Positions 1-11,308 are shown, counted from the stretch's first letter. The stretch is 64,000 nt of DNA from Curtobacterium poinsettiae (GCF_025677645.1 NZ_CP106879.1:2852001-2916000); one strand, 5' to 3'. Program-made: numbers and translations. Notes: generated from the sequence alone by a model not told the origin.

Positions 1-172
1 TATATATTCAGGCGGGAGTCACCAGGTCGCAAAACGCCTGGCGGGGTTTCCCCATTCGGAAATCCTCGGATCGAGGCTCGATTATCAGCTCCCCGAGGCT
101 TATCGCAGATTTCTACGTCCTTCATCGGCTCCAGATGCCAAGGCATCCACCGTTTGCTCTTAGAAACTTGAC
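1..172 (-). rRNA. rrl: 23S ribosomal RNA, 5' end (partial)
   Basis: Read on the minus strand, this contains the conserved 23S beginning: an ACGGTGGATGCC block about 25 nt from the 5' end, followed by typical domain I sequence (GATGAAGGACGTAG, GGGGAAACCC). The rest of the gene lies beyond the left edge of the window. The 5' end near 172 is estimated by comparison with other bacterial 23S genes. It sits downstream of 16S in the same operon. Confidence 0.93.
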
Positions 173-2124
<1,952 letters not shown>

Positions 2125-2280
2125 AAAAAATACAGACCCAACACCCGAAGGCATCAGACCGAGTTGATTCTGACTGTTGACTGTCTACTGACAATCTTCA
2201 ATCCAAAAGGAATTGCTTCATGACCCAGCCGGACAAACCGACCAGGCACGAGGTCAATCAATAAATTGGCATTGACAATG

Positions 2281-2303
2281 TGCACGCTGTTGAGTTCTCA
2301 AGG
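2281..2303 (-). promoter_or_regulatory. TTGAGAACT leader motif (antitermination/processing-like)
   Basis: The minus strand reads CTTGAGAACTCAACAGCGTG in the 16S leader, about 160-180 nt upstream of 16S. Similar sequences are familiar from actinobacterial rRNA leaders. A related copy is in the spacer at 255-277. Function (boxA or RNase III processing) is inferred. Confidence 0.5.
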
Positions 2304-2507
2304 ACCAGACGCACTCCCCGCTCGACCCATCACAGGTTCCGCCAGAGAGGCATTCGTCTTGTACAACGTCCTGGGCGCACAACCAGAGGTCGTGGTTCCG
2401 AGGAGTTGGTTGCCTGAGCGGGACCCCGTCCGGACTGCATCTCCAGGTGTTCAACCCGGTGATCGTCTCGGCCGTTCCGTTCTCCGCCTCAGCGGCAACG
2501 AGTGATT

Positions 2508-2537
2508 ACTTTACGCAGAGGTGAACGGCAGCGCCAA
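2508..2537 (-). promoter_or_regulatory. Candidate rrn promoter
   Basis: On the minus strand, TTGGCG (2537-2532) is followed after 18 bp by TAAAGT (2513-2508), a reasonable sigma-70-type -35/-10 pair. It would start transcription near 2500, about 375 nt upstream of 16S. It is the best such pair I found in the upstream region, but other start sites in the leader are possible. Confidence 0.5.
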
Positions 2538-2599
2538 GCCGGGCCACATCCCGGGCGTGTCGCCCACTGCGCCCGCGCTGAGCACTCCCCCGAGAACGA

Positions 2600-2638
2600 C
2601 GAACGGCCCGTTCCCCACCTGGGGGAACGGGCCGTTCG
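2600..2638 (-). terminator. Hairpin terminator after the FAH-family gene
   Basis: A perfect 17-bp inverted repeat (CGAACGGCCCGTTCCCC with its complement) around a 5-nt loop, starting 10 bp past the stop codon of the hydrolase gene at 2648. There is no good T-run. It separates the amino-acid block from the rRNA promoter. Confidence 0.8.
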
Positions 2639-2647
2639 GCAGCGCTG

Positions 2648-3418
2648 TCAGTGCCGGGCGATGACAGGGTTCTTGAGCGAACCGATGCCGGAGATGGTGA
2701 CCTCGACGATCTCACCGTCGCGGATCTGTCCGACACCGGCCGGAGTCCCGGTCAGGATGACGTCACCGGGCAGAAGGGTCCAGATCGAGGACACGAACTC
2801 GACGAGCGACGGGATGTCGTGCACCATCTCGTTCGTCGACGCAGCCTGCCGGAGGTCACCGTCGACACGGGTCTCGATGCGGATGTCCGACGGGTCGATC
2901 TCGGTCTCGATCACGGGGCCGAGCGGGCAGAAGGTGTCGAACCCCTTCGCCCGGGTCCACTGACCGTCGCGCGCCTGCAGGTCTCGGGCGGTCACGTCGT
3001 TGGCGATCGTGTAGCCGAGGATGACGCTCGCGAAGTCCTCACGCCGGACGTTCTTCGCGAGTGAGCCGATCACGATGGCGAGTTCGCCCTCGTGGTCGAC
3101 GCGTCCGATGTCGGCGGGGAGGCGGATGGGTTCGTCCGGACCGATCACCGAGGTGTTCGGCTTGAGGAACACCACCGGGTCGTCGCCGGCGCGCTCGTCC
3201 ATCTCCGAGGCGTGCTCCGAGTAGTTGAGCCCGACGCCAATGACCTTCGAGCGCGGGATGACGGGGGCGAGGAGCTTGGCGTCGGCGAGTGCCACGCGCT
3301 CCCCCGTGGTCTCGAACCCCTGGTACATCGGGTCTCCCGCGAGCACCACCAGAGCGCGCTCGTCGAGGATGCCGTACCGGGGGTCTTCACCCTTGCTGCT
3401 GAACCGTGCGATCTTCAC
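2648..3418 (-). CDS. Fumarylacetoacetate hydrolase (FAH) family protein
   Basis: 256 aa, the usual size for the single-domain FAH family (hydrolases and decarboxylases acting on beta-diketo or oxo acids). Visible family features: GVGLNYSEHASEM (61-73), the metal-binding DHEGELA (108-114, acidic residues E110 and E112), ANDVTARDLQ (139-148), K158 in AKGFDTF, and the C-terminal LTGTPAGVG (222-230). The protein is soluble and cytoplasmic. It is the last gene of the minus-strand amino-acid block, 30 bp after ilvE, and is followed by a hairpin. The substrate cannot be told from sequence. FAH-family proteins are frequent neighbours of gltX or leu genes in actinobacteria, and housekeeping oxaloacetate tautomerase or acylpyruvase activity is possible. 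Confidence 0.9.
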   Translation of the reverse strand: MKIARFSSKGEDPRYGILDERALVVLAGDPMYQGFETTGERVALADAKLLAPVIPRSKVIGVGLNYSEHASEMDERAGDDPVVFLKPNTSVIGPDEPIRLPADIGRVDHEGELAIVIGSLAKNVRREDFASVILGYTIANDVTARDLQARDGQWTRAKGFDTFCPLGPVIETEIDPSDIRIETRVDGDLRQAASTNEMVHDIPSLVEFVSSIWTLLPGDVILTGTPAGVGQIRDGEIVEVTISGIGSLKNPVIARH

Positions 3419-3448
3419 CGTTCGACCCTACCCACGCCCGCCGGTCGA

Positions 3449-4558
3449 TCAGGACGCGTCGGTCAGCTTGGTCATCCACCCGTGGGGGTCGGGACGACGG
3501 CCGTACTGGATGTCGGTGAGCTCGTCGCGCAGGGACATCGTGAGTTCGCCCGCCCCGACGGTCGGCGAACCGATCGTGAAGCCGTCGCCCCGGAGTTCGG
3601 CGATCGGGGTCACCACGGCGGCGGTCCCGCACGCGAACGCCTCGGTGATCGAACCGTCGGCAACGCCGTCACGCCACTCGTCGAGGGTCACGCGGCGCTT
3701 CGCGACGGTCAGGCCGCGGTCCTCGGCCAGCTGCAGGATCGAGTCACGCGTGATCCCTTCGAGGATCGAGTCGGAGTCGGGCGTGACGAGGGTGCCGTCG
3801 GACTTGACCAGGACGACGTTCATGCCGCCGAGCTCTTCGAGGTACTTGCCCTCCACCGAGTCGAGGAACATCACCTGCTGGCAGCCGTGCTCGTAGGCCT
3901 CTTGCTGGGGCAGCAGCGACGAGGCGTAGTTGCCGCCGGTCTTCGCCGCACCGGTCCCGCCTTTGCCTGCCCGGGCGTACTGCGTCGACAGCCAGATCGA
4001 CACCGGCTTCGGGCCCGAGGTGAAGTACGCACCGGCCGGGCTCGCGATGCAGTGGTACGCGACGGCCTGTGCCGCGCGCACCCCGAGGAACGACTCCGTC
4101 GCGATCATGAACGGCCGCAGGTACAGGCTGGTCTCGGGCGCCGAGGGCACCCAGTCGACGTCGGTCTGCACGAGCTGCCGGATCGACTCGACGAACGCCT
4201 CCACCGGGAGTTCCGGGAGCGCGAGCCGTCGGGCGGACCGCTGGAATCGCCGGGCGTTGGCGTCCGGCCGGAACGACCACACCGAACCGTCCGCGTGCCG
4301 GTAGGCCTTGAGCCCCTCGAAGATCTCCTGGGCGTAGTGCAGCACGCTCGCGCTCGGATCGAGGGACAGCGGCCCGTACGGGTGGATCGACGCACTGTGC
4401 CAGCCGTCGTCGAGCGTCCACTCGACCGTCGCCATGTGGTCGGTGAAGTGCTTGCCGAAGCCCGGGTCGGCGAGGATCTGCTCACGCTCGGCGGCCGCGC
4501 GGCGGTCGGCGGACGGGGTGCTGGCGAACTCGAGTCCGAAGGCGGTGTCGGTGCTCAT
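3449..4558 (-). CDS. ilvE: Branched-chain amino acid aminotransferase
   Basis: 369 aa, class IV PLP-dependent aminotransferase that performs the last step of leucine, isoleucine and valine synthesis. Recognisable features are LHYAQEIFEGLKAYR (83-97), YLRPFMIAT (155-163), the PLP lysine in AAKTGGNYASSL (K206) and YLEELGGMNV. Length and motifs match the actinobacterial IlvE type rather than D-amino-acid transaminases. The ATG start is preceded by AAGGAG at about 8 nt. It lies 15 bp after leuB and shares the operon direction with serA and leuB, fitting coordinated branched-chain and serine synthesis. Confidence 0.96.
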   Translation of the reverse strand: MSTDTAFGLEFASTPSADRRAAAEREQILADPGFGKHFTDHMATVEWTLDDGWHSASIHPYGPLSLDPSASVLHYAQEIFEGLKAYRHADGSVWSFRPDANARRFQRSARRLALPELPVEAFVESIRQLVQTDVDWVPSAPETSLYLRPFMIATESFLGVRAAQAVAYHCIASPAGAYFTSGPKPVSIWLSTQYARAGKGGTGAAKTGGNYASSLLPQQEAYEHGCQQVMFLDSVEGKYLEELGGMNVVLVKSDGTLVTPDSDSILEGITRDSILQLAEDRGLTVAKRRVTLDEWRDGVADGSITEAFACGTAAVVTPIAELRGDGFTIGSPTVGAGELTMSLRDELTDIQYGRRPDPHGWMTKLTDAS

Positions 4559-4573
4559 GGGGAGGACTCCTTC

Positions 4574-5647
4574 TCAGGCGGTGGTGGTGCGTACCGTGGC
4601 CGCGGCGGCGATCGCGTCGCCGATCTCGGCCGTGCGACGCGGCGTGGTGCCCCGGTCGGCGAGGTCGGACTCCACCGCAGCCGTGACCGCGGCCGCCAGG
4701 TCACCGCGACCGAGGTGGTCGAGCAACAGGGCGACGGAGCGGATCGCGGCGGTGGGGTCGGCCAGCTGCTGACCTGCGATGTCCGGCGCGGAACCGTGGA
4801 CCGGCTCGAACATGCTGGGGAAGGTGCCGTCCGGGTTGATGTTCCCCGAGGCCGCCAGACCGATGCCGCCGCTGATCGCGCCGGCAAGGTCGGTGATGAT
4901 GTCGCCGAACAGGTTGTCGGTGACGATGACGTCGAACCGGGCGGGGTCGCGGACCATGTGGATGGTGACCGCGTCCACGTGCTGGTAGTCGACCGTGACG
5001 TCCGGGTACTCGGCGCCGACGGCCGCGACGGTGCGCTGCCAGAGGGCTCCGGCGTGTACCAGGACGTTGCTCTTGTGCACGAGGGTCAGGTGCCGACGCG
5101 GGCGTCGGTCCGCCAGCGCGAAGGCGTACCGGACGACCCGCTCGACCCCGAAGGCGGTGTTCAAGGAGACCTCGGTAGCGATCTCGTGCGGGGTCCCGGT
5201 CCGGATGGCACCGCCGTTGCCGACGTACGGCCCCTCGGTGCCTTCGCGCACGACCACGAAGTCGACTTCGCCGGGGTCGGCGAGCGGCGTCGGAACGGCC
5301 GGGTGCACCGTCGTCGGCCGGAGGTTCACGTAGTGGTCGAATGCGAAGCGGAGCTTGAGGAGCAGCCCGCGCTCGATGATGCCGCCGGCGAGCCGCGGGT
5401 CACGGGGGTCACCGCCGACCGCTCCGAGCAGGATCGCGTCGTGCTGCGCGATCGCCGCCATGTCGTCGTCGGTCAGGACGTCACCGGTCTCCAGGTACCG
5501 TGCGGCACCGACGGAGAACGGGGTCTCCAGCACCACGAGGTCGTCCGGCAAGACCGCGTGCAGGACCTTCAGGGCCTCGTCGACGACCTCGGGGCCGATG
5601 CCGTCACCACGGATGACCGCGAGTCGGATGGTCTGCGCGCTGCTCAT
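4574..5647 (-). CDS. leuB: 3-isopropylmalate dehydrogenase
   Basis: 357 aa from the ATG at 5647; an AGGGAG sequence 8 nt upstream favours this start over a GTG nine bases earlier. It catalyses NAD-dependent oxidation and decarboxylation of 3-isopropylmalate in leucine synthesis. Family signatures include [12 protein letters not shown] near the N-terminus, substrate-binding RxxxxR-type arginines ([14 protein letters not shown]), [10 protein letters not shown], and the metal and NADP-loop region [13 protein letters not shown] with [13 protein letters not shown]. leuA and leuCD are not in the window. It sits between serA (12 bp gap) and ilvE. Confidence 0.96.
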   Translation of the reverse strand: MSSAQTIRLAVIRGDGIGPEVVDEALKVLHAVLPDDLVVLETPFSVGAARYLETGDVLTDDDMAAIAQHDAILLGAVGGDPRDPRLAGGIIERGLLLKLRFAFDHYVNLRPTTVHPAVPTPLADPGEVDFVVVREGTEGPYVGNGGAIRTGTPHEIATEVSLNTAFGVERVVRYAFALADRRPRRHLTLVHKSNVLVHAGALWQRTVAAVGAEYPDVTVDYQHVDAVTIHMVRDPARFDVIVTDNLFGDIITDLAGAISGGIGLAASGNINPDGTFPSMFEPVHGSAPDIAGQQLADPTAAIRSVALLLDHLGRGDLAAAVTAAVESDLADRGTTPRRTAEIGDAIAAAATVRTTTA

Positions 5648-5659
5648 GTCCGCCACTCC

Positions 5660-7249
5660 CTAGAGCGTGATGTCGATCTCGCGGAGCGAGGACGCGTCGA
5701 TCGCCGAGCGGACGTGCTCGAGGATCTCGGCCGGCACGGGCGAGTCGACCGTCAGGACGCTCAGTGCCTGGCCACCGGCGGCTTCGCGGGAGATCTGCAT
5801 GGCGGCGATGTTGATGCCGGCCTGGCCGAACTCCTTGCCGTAGACCGCGACGATGCCCGGTCGGTCGGTGTACTCCATCACGACGTGGTGCCGGTCGAGC
5901 GGCACCTCGACGTCGTGCCCGTTGATCTCGACGAGCTTCTCGACCTGCTTCGGGCCGGTGAGCGTGCCGGACACGCTGATCGCCGGGCCGTCGGACTGGG
6001 CACCGCGGATCGTCAGCACGTTGCGGTACTCGGGGCTGTCGGTCTCGGTGATGAGGCGGACGGTGACCCCGCGCTGCTCGGCGATGAGCGGGGCGTTGAC
6101 GTACGAGACCTGGTCGCTCACGACGTCGGTGAAGACGCCCTTGAGCGCCGCGAGCTTCAGCACGCTGACGTCGTACTCGGCGAGCTCGCCGTGCACCTCG
6201 ACGTCGATGCTCGTGACCGGCGAGGTCGCCAGGGCGGTGAAGACCTGGCCGAGCTTCTCGACGAGCGGGATGCCGGGGCGCACGTACGGGTCGATGACCC
6301 CGCCGGCGACGTTCACCGCGTCGGGCACGAGCTCGCCGCCGAGGGCGAGACGGACCGACTTGGCGACCGAGACGCCTGCTTTCTCCTGCGCTTCGTCGGT
6401 GGAGGCACCGAGGTGCGGCGTCACGACGACGTTCGGGAGCGCCAGGAGCGGCGAGTCCTTCGGGGGCTCGGCGACGAAGACGTCGAGGCCGGCGCCGGCG
6501 ATGGTGTTCGCCGTGAGTGCACGGTGCAGGGCGTCCTCGTCGATCAGGCCGCCGCGGGCCACGTTCACGACGAACGCGGTCGGCTTCATCAGGGCGAACT
6601 GGGCGTCCGAGATCATGCCGAGGGTCTCCGGCGTCCTCGGCATGTGGATCGTGGTGAAGTCCGCCCGGCGCAGCAGGTCGTCGAGGGAGACGAGCTCGAC
6701 CCCGAGCTGCTGCGCACGTGCCGTGGTGACGTACGGGTCGTACGCGATGACCGTCACGCCGAAGGCCTGCAGCCGCTGGGTGATGAGCGCGCCGATGCGG
6801 CCGAGGCCGATGATGCCGACGGTCTTCTCGTAGAGCTCCACACCGGTGTACGACGAGCGCTTCCACGCACCGGCGGCCAGCGAGGCGTGGGCGGCCGGGA
6901 TGTGCCGCGCGAGCGACAGGATGTGCCCGACCGTGAGCTCCGCCGCCGAGATGATGTTCGAGGTCGGGGCGTTCACCACCATCACGCCGGCGGTCGTCGC
7001 GGCCTTGATGTCGACGTTGTCGAGGCCGACGCCGGCGCGGGCGACGACCTTGAGGTCCGGTGCCGAGGCGATCGCCTCGGCGTCGATCTTGGTGGCGGAC
7101 CGCACGAGGACGGCGTGCGCGTCGGACAGCGCCGCCAGGAGCGCCGGACGGTCGGTGCCGTCCACGTTCCGGATCTCGAAGTCGGGCCCGAGGGCGTCGA
7201 CCGTTGCGGGCGAGAGTTCTTCGGCGATCAGGACGACCGGCTTCGACAC
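5660..7249 (-). CDS. serA: D-3-phosphoglycerate dehydrogenase
   Basis: 529 aa, matching the long actinobacterial SerA form: substrate-binding and NAD-binding domains (1-310), an intervening allosteric substrate-binding domain (about 310-450) and a C-terminal ACT domain (about 455-529) for serine feedback. Visible motifs are the Rossmann GLGRIG (148-153), the catalytic R232 in NVARGGLIDEDAL, E261 in VAEPP and H279 in TPHLGAST. It carries out the first step of serine synthesis. The start is GTG with a weak GAGGAAA about 9 nt upstream. It heads a probable serA-leuB-ilvE-FAH operon. Confidence 0.96.
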   Translation of the reverse strand: MSKPVVLIAEELSPATVDALGPDFEIRNVDGTDRPALLAALSDAHAVLVRSATKIDAEAIASAPDLKVVARAGVGLDNVDIKAATTAGVMVVNAPTSNIISAAELTVGHILSLARHIPAAHASLAAGAWKRSSYTGVELYEKTVGIIGLGRIGALITQRLQAFGVTVIAYDPYVTTARAQQLGVELVSLDDLLRRADFTTIHMPRTPETLGMISDAQFALMKPTAFVVNVARGGLIDEDALHRALTANTIAGAGLDVFVAEPPKDSPLLALPNVVVTPHLGASTDEAQEKAGVSVAKSVRLALGGELVPDAVNVAGGVIDPYVRPGIPLVEKLGQVFTALATSPVTSIDVEVHGELAEYDVSVLKLAALKGVFTDVVSDQVSYVNAPLIAEQRGVTVRLITETDSPEYRNVLTIRGAQSDGPAISVSGTLTGPKQVEKLVEINGHDVEVPLDRHHVVMEYTDRPGIVAVYGKEFGQAGINIAAMQISREAAGGQALSVLTVDSPVPAEILEHVRSAIDASSLREIDITL

Positions 7250-7405
7250 AGCAGCTGTTTCCTCACTCGAGACGGTTGGTATCCCACCATGCTATCGACG
7301 CGGGCCGGTGGTGACGACCGCGGGAGCGGTCCTGTGGAGAACCACACGACGGCAGGAGGCGCGGGGCGGGGCCGCACCGAGCCTCCTGGCCGTGGGCGGG
7401 TCGCG

Positions 7406-7789
7406 TCAGAAGTCCAGCAGCGTCGGGACGAACAGCTGGAGGTCGAGCCAGAGGGCGCCGGCGCCCGCGAACGCGACCACGAACACCGCGATCGTGACGG
7501 GCAGGCTCGCGCGCCGGGTGATGACGATCGCCGCGACGAACGCGACCGGCGCGATGAGGATGTCGAGCACGAGCCACAGCCACGGGGTGCTGGTCTGCAG
7601 CGAGTCTCCACCCGAGGTCGTCTGGAGGAACGCGTTGAAGGCGTCCACCCGCTGGTTGATCTGCGTCAGGTTGCCGACGGCCTGCACCGTCATGTACGCG
7701 AACAGCGCCGCGAACACGACCCAGACCACGATCTTCGCGACCACGGGGGCACTGTTCCGGCGGGTCGTCGCCGGCACTGCCCCGGTCAC
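7406..7789 (-). CDS. Small membrane protein of unknown function
   Basis: 127 aa. There are three probable membrane segments: about 18-40 (VAKIVVWVVFAALFAYM), 70-92 (PWLWLVLDILIAPVAFVAAI) and 98-120 (VTIAVFVVAFAGAGALW). A short polar region containing TTSGGDS lies between the first two. I do not recognise a family. The start codon overlaps the stop of the upstream membrane-protein gene by 4 bp (ATGA), so the two are very probably co-translated. It lies about 155 bp upstream of serA, on the same strand. Confidence 0.75.
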   Translation of the reverse strand: MTGAVPATTRRNSAPVVAKIVVWVVFAALFAYMTVQAVGNLTQINQRVDAFNAFLQTTSGGDSLQTSTPWLWLVLDILIAPVAFVAAIVITRRASLPVTIAVFVVAFAGAGALWLDLQLFVPTLLDF

Positions 7790-8250
7790 CCGAAACTCCG
7801 CGTCAGGAGGAACGGCCAGGGGAAGAGCACGACGGCGCCGAGGAGCATCCAGAGCAGGCGGGTCCGGGTGCGGCTGCTGCGCGCTGCCCAGAGCACCACC
7901 GTGAACCAGAGTGCCGGCGCGAGGATCGCGAGGAAGCGGAGCACCTCGACGAAGAGCGTGAGGACGGTGTCGACGCCGGAGACGTACGCGGTCGAGGCGG
8001 TCAGGAGCCAGGCCACCGTGTAGAGCAGGTAGAGGCCCCCGAAGACACCGAACCCGACGAGCGCGCCGGAGGTCTCGGGGGCTTCGGGGTCACGGGCTCC
8101 GCGGTCACGCACCGCCACCGGGTTGTGCGCCGCGTCGACGTGGGTGGCGTCGTCCGCGTCACCCCAGCTGAGGGCGGCGTCGTCGGTGTCGACGGCGTTC
8201 GGCACGTCCGGGTCGATCGACCCGTCTGGTGGGGATGCTGCCGTGGTCAT
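7786..8250 (-). CDS. Membrane protein with acidic N-terminal tail
   Basis: 154 aa. Residues 1-62 are polar, Asp- and Ala-rich and probably disordered and cytoplasmic. Three hydrophobic segments follow (about 63-85 VGFGVFGGLYLLYTVAWLL, 95-118 VLTLFVEVLRFLAILAPALWF, 130-150 RLLWMLLGAVVLFPWPFLL). Similar small proteins are common near serA/ilv genes in Microbacteriaceae and are sometimes mislabelled as polymerase subunits; nothing here supports that. It is coupled by a 4-bp overlap to the next membrane protein, suggesting a two-component membrane complex. Confidence 0.72.
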   Translation of the reverse strand: MTTAASPPDGSIDPDVPNAVDTDDAALSWGDADDATHVDAAHNPVAVRDRGARDPEAPETSGALVGFGVFGGLYLLYTVAWLLTASTAYVSGVDTVLTLFVEVLRFLAILAPALWFTVVLWAARSSRTRTRLLWMLLGAVVLFPWPFLLTRSFG

Positions 8251-8309
8251 GCCCCGATTCTACGAGGGACACGACACCGGGGAGACCAGCGGCTCCCGGG
8301 AGGCCGACG

Positions 8310-9500
8310 TCAGACGTCGGCCGGCTGCGTCGCGAGGACCTCGGCGACGACGTCGCGGACGGCCGGGAAGAGCGGGTGGCTCTCCATCAGGCCCGTGAGG
8401 ATCTCGGTGAGCGCGTGTGCGGTCGCCCCGGAGCGCAGGAGGGCGTGCAACTCGATCGACTCCGGGTCGTTCTCGTCGTCGAACGCGAGCGCCGCGCGGA
8501 CGGCACCGAGCAGGTGTTCGACGGGCAGACCGCGCTCGGCGAGCTGCGACGCCGGGCCGACGAAGCGTTCACGACGGCCGAGCTTGCGGAGCGGGTTGCG
8601 GCCGACGCGCGCCGTGGAGTCCGGCAGGTGCGGGTTCGCGATGCGGGAGAGGTTCGCGGCGACGTAGCGCGCGTGGTCCTCGGGGTCGAAGCCGTGCTTC
8701 GCGATCAGCAGTGCGGTGGTCTCGGCGAGCACCCCGTCGACCTCGGCGCGGACGGCGTCGTCCTCGAGTGCTTCGCGGATGAGCCGGATGCCCCGCACGT
8801 AGCCGTGGTAGGCGGCGGTGGCGTGCGCCGTGTTGACCGTGTAGAGCTTGCGCTCGACGAACGGCTGCAGGTCGTCGACCCAGGTGACGCCCTCGATCGT
8901 CGGCGGTTCGGCGTCGGAGCCGAGGAACGGGGTGCGCTCGATGACCCACTCGTAGAACGGCTCGAGCACGACGTCGAGGCCGCCGGACTGACCGAGCACA
9001 CCGGACTGGTCCGGGACGATGCGGTCGATCGCGCAGTTCGCGAAGACCGCGGCGATGTCCCGGTCTTCGAGGATCGGGGCTCGGCGGATGCTGGCGTGCA
9101 GGGAGTCGGTCGCGTTGAACGCGTTCTCGCAGGCGACGATCGTGACGTCGCCGCGCTCGAGCGGGCGTGCCGCGAGCCCCTCGGCGATGAGCGGCGCGAC
9201 GAGCGGGAGCGTGCGGGCTCCCACGGCGGTCGTCACGACGTCGGCCTCGGCGATGGCCTGCACCACACGCTCGCGGTCGGTCTTGCTGCTGAGCGCACGG
9301 AAACCGTAGACGAGGTGCTCGACCGGCATCTCGCCGACCTCGTGCACCACGAACCGGCCGGCTTCGTTGAGCGCCGAGACCACGCGTTCGTCGACGTCGA
9401 CGAAGGTGAGGTCGTAGCCGCTCGCCACGAGGAACTGGCCCACGAACCCGCGCCCGATCTTGCCGGCGCCGATGTGGACCGCTCGCTTCGTCACCGCCAT
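8310..9500 (-). CDS. mtlD: Mannitol-1-phosphate 5-dehydrogenase
   Basis: 396 aa, slightly longer than the usual 380. It begins with the family's N-terminal NAD-binding motif HIGAGKIGRGFVG (about 9-21) and contains FVDVDERVVSALN, ACENAFNATD, and the catalytic-region LYTVNTAHATAAYHG, in which the Lys of the typical KLYTVNTxHA is present. It interconverts mannitol-1-phosphate and fructose-6-phosphate with NAD. No mannitol PTS gene is adjacent, unlike classical mtl operons. It lies between ilvC and two unrelated membrane-protein genes, so this copy is either orphaned or makes mannitol-1-phosphate as a compatible solute precursor. Confidence 0.92.
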   Translation of the reverse strand: MAVTKRAVHIGAGKIGRGFVGQFLVASGYDLTFVDVDERVVSALNEAGRFVVHEVGEMPVEHLVYGFRALSSKTDRERVVQAIAEADVVTTAVGARTLPLVAPLIAEGLAARPLERGDVTIVACENAFNATDSLHASIRRAPILEDRDIAAVFANCAIDRIVPDQSGVLGQSGGLDVVLEPFYEWVIERTPFLGSDAEPPTIEGVTWVDDLQPFVERKLYTVNTAHATAAYHGYVRGIRLIREALEDDAVRAEVDGVLAETTALLIAKHGFDPEDHARYVAANLSRIANPHLPDSTARVGRNPLRKLGRRERFVGPASQLAERGLPVEHLLGAVRAALAFDDENDPESIELHALLRSGATAHALTEILTGLMESHPLFPAVRDVVAEVLATQPADV

Positions 9501-9654
9501 CGAACGATCATCCCATGCTGGTCGGGGCGGTCCTGACCGCGGGTGCGCAGCACGGCCGACGGGTGTCGGGAATCGTCCGCGCGCACGGCGGAGGGACGCC
9601 GGTCCGCGGCGTCGGGGCTGGAGAAGGGCTGCTGCATAACGTTCGGGTCACATC

Positions 9655-9688
9655 GCGAGGCGGCGGTGCAGGTGCACCGCCGCCTCGC
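9655..9688 (-). terminator. Hairpin terminator after ilvC
   Basis: A 16-bp perfect inverted repeat (GCGAGGCGGCGGTGCA with its complement) with a minimal loop, 23 bp past the ilvC stop on the minus strand. It probably ends ilvB-ilvN-ilvC transcription before mtlD. Confidence 0.8.
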
Positions 9689-9710
9689 AGGTCGAGTGGT
9701 TCTCGGAAGA

Positions 9711-10736
9711 CTACCGCGCGGCCGAGCCGTCCACGTAGTCGCCGTCGTTCTGCTTCCACGCGAAGAGCGCGCGGAGCTCACGGCCGGTGGCCTCGATCGG
9801 GTGGCCTTCGCCCTTGGCGCGGAGCGCCTTGAACTCCGGAGCGCCGGCGTCCTGGTCGTCGATGAAACGCTTCGCGAAGGCACCGTTCTGGATGTCCGCG
9901 AGCACCGCCTTCATGTTCTCCTTGACGTCCGGCGAGATCACGCGGGGGCCGGAGACGTAGTCACCGAACTCGGCGGTGTCGGAGATCGACCAGCGCTGCT
10001 TGGTGAGACCGCCCTCCCAGATGAGGTCGACGATGAGCTTGAGCTCGTGCAGGACCTCGAAGTAGGCGATCTGCGGCTGGTAGCCCGCCTCGACCAGGGT
10101 CTCGAAGCCGTACTGGATGAGCTGCGACGTACCACCGCAGAGGACGGCCTGCTCGCCGAACAGGTCGGTCTCGGTCTCCTCGGTGAAGGTCGTCTTGATG
10201 CCGCCGGAGCGGAGGCCACCGATGGCCTTGGAGTACGACCACGCGAGGTCCCACGCGGAACCGGACGCGTCGACCTCGACGGCGACGATCACGGGGACGC
10301 CACGGCCGGCCTCGTACTCGCGGCGCACGGTGTGGCCCGGGCCCTTCGGAGCGACGAGCGACACGTCGACGCCCTCGGGCGCCTCGATGTAGCCGAAGCG
10401 GATGTTGAAGCCGTGACCGAAGACGAGCGTCGCGCCCGGCTTGAGGTTCGGGCGGATGTCCTCTGCGTAGACGATGCGCTGGACCTGGTCCGGCGCGAGG
10501 ATGACGACGACGTCGGCCCAGGCTGTGGCGTCGCCCGGGGTGTGGACCTCGAAGCCCGCCTCTTCGGCCTTCTGCCGGCTCTTCGAGCCCTCCTGCAGGC
10601 CGATCTTGACCTCGACACCCGAGTCACGGAGGTTGAGGGCGTGGGCGTGGCCCTGCGAGCCGTAGCCGATGACGGCGACCTTCTTGCCCTGGATGAGCGT
10701 CAGATCGGCGTCGGCGTCGTACACGATGTCAGTCAC
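9711..10736 (-). CDS. ilvC: Ketol-acid reductoisomerase (class I)
   Basis: 341 aa, the short class I form. It catalyses the Mg- and NADPH-dependent isomeroreduction of acetolactate or acetohydroxybutyrate in valine and isoleucine synthesis. Motifs: the Rossmann [17 protein letters not shown] (24-40), [10 protein letters not shown] (106-115, H108 catalytic), [15 protein letters not shown], and the metal-binding region [12 protein letters not shown] and LYDTVG-like [10 protein letters not shown]. It is 71 bp downstream of ilvN on the same strand, giving the common ilvBNC order, and is followed by a terminator. Confidence 0.97.
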   Translation of the reverse strand: MTDIVYDADADLTLIQGKKVAVIGYGSQGHAHALNLRDSGVEVKIGLQEGSKSRQKAEEAGFEVHTPGDATAWADVVVILAPDQVQRIVYAEDIRPNLKPGATLVFGHGFNIRFGYIEAPEGVDVSLVAPKGPGHTVRREYEAGRGVPVIVAVEVDASGSAWDLAWSYSKAIGGLRSGGIKTTFTEETETDLFGEQAVLCGGTSQLIQYGFETLVEAGYQPQIAYFEVLHELKLIVDLIWEGGLTKQRWSISDTAEFGDYVSGPRVISPDVKENMKAVLADIQNGAFAKRFIDDQDAGAPEFKALRAKGEGHPIEATGRELRALFAWKQNDGDYVDGSAAR

Positions 10737-10807
10737 GAGGGTGTGTCTCCTTGGTTCTGTGGTCGGTGCCGGGCACCGTCGGCGCCCGGGAAGGGTGTGA
10801 CGGGCGC

Positions 10808-11308
10808 TCAGCGCACCCGGTCGGTGATGCTCTTCGGTCCGCGGCCCATGCCGAGGAGGCCCGCGCGGGCGAGCTCCTTGACGCCGTAGGGCTCGAGCAC
10901 GCGGAGGATCGCCTGGATCTTGCCGGGGTCGCCGGTCACCTCGACGATCAGGGAGTCGGTCGCCACGTCTACGACCTGGGCACGGAACAGGTTCACTGCT
11001 TCGAGCACCGCCGAGCGCGTCTGGTTGTCGACGCGCACCTTCACGAGCATGTGCTCGCGCTGGACCGACTGCGAGAAGTCCAGTTCGACGATCTTGATGA
11101 CGTTCACCAGCTTGTTGAGCTGCTTCGTCACCTGTTCCAGCGGGAGGTCCTCGACGTCGACGACGACCGTGATCCGGCTGAGGCCGTCCACCTCGGTGTT
11201 GCCGACGGCGAGCGACTCGATGTTGAACCCGCGGCGGGCGAAGAGTCCGGCGACACGGGTCAGCAGACCGGGCTTGTCCTCCACGAGGAGGGAGAGGACG
11301 TGGCTCAT
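10808..11308 (-). CDS. ilvN: Acetolactate synthase small (regulatory) subunit
   Basis: 166 aa, typical for IlvN/IlvH. The N-terminal ACT domain starts [34 protein letters not shown] (valine-binding surface). A C-terminal ACT-like half covers about 85-166. It confers valine feedback on IlvB. The start overlaps the ilvB stop by 4 bp, so the two subunits are translationally coupled in stoichiometric supply. Confidence 0.96.
   Translation of the reverse strand: MSHVLSLLVEDKPGLLTRVAGLFARRGFNIESLAVGNTEVDGLSRITVVVDVEDLPLEQVTKQLNKLVNVIKIVELDFSQSVQREHMLVKVRVDNQTRSAVLEAVNLFRAQVVDVATDSLIVEVTGDPGKIQAILRVLEPYGVKELARAGLLGMGRGPKSITDRVR

Larger units (their letters stand above)
2125..2599 (-). other. rRNA operon leader and upstream region, no gene
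   Basis: About 475 bp between the 16S 5' end and the terminator of the FAH-family gene. No plausible coding frame is present. It holds a candidate promoter (2508-2537), a transcribed leader of nearly 400 nt and the TTGAGAACT motif at about 2281-2303. Its base composition is markedly more AT-rich than the neighbouring genes, as expected for a structured rRNA leader. Confidence 0.7.

Noticed and set aside
3092..8023. A very long plus-strand open frame (over 1,600 codons) antisense to FAH, ilvE, leuB, serA and the membrane genes.
   Set aside because: It is the mirror of high-GC codon use in well-identified minus-strand genes. Its translation is compositionally skewed (Arg, Asp, Val, Gly) with no family motif.
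9501..9654. A short gene between the ilvC terminator and mtlD.
   Set aside because: No frame has a ribosome binding site, plausible composition or recognisable motif; it is treated as the mtlD upstream region.
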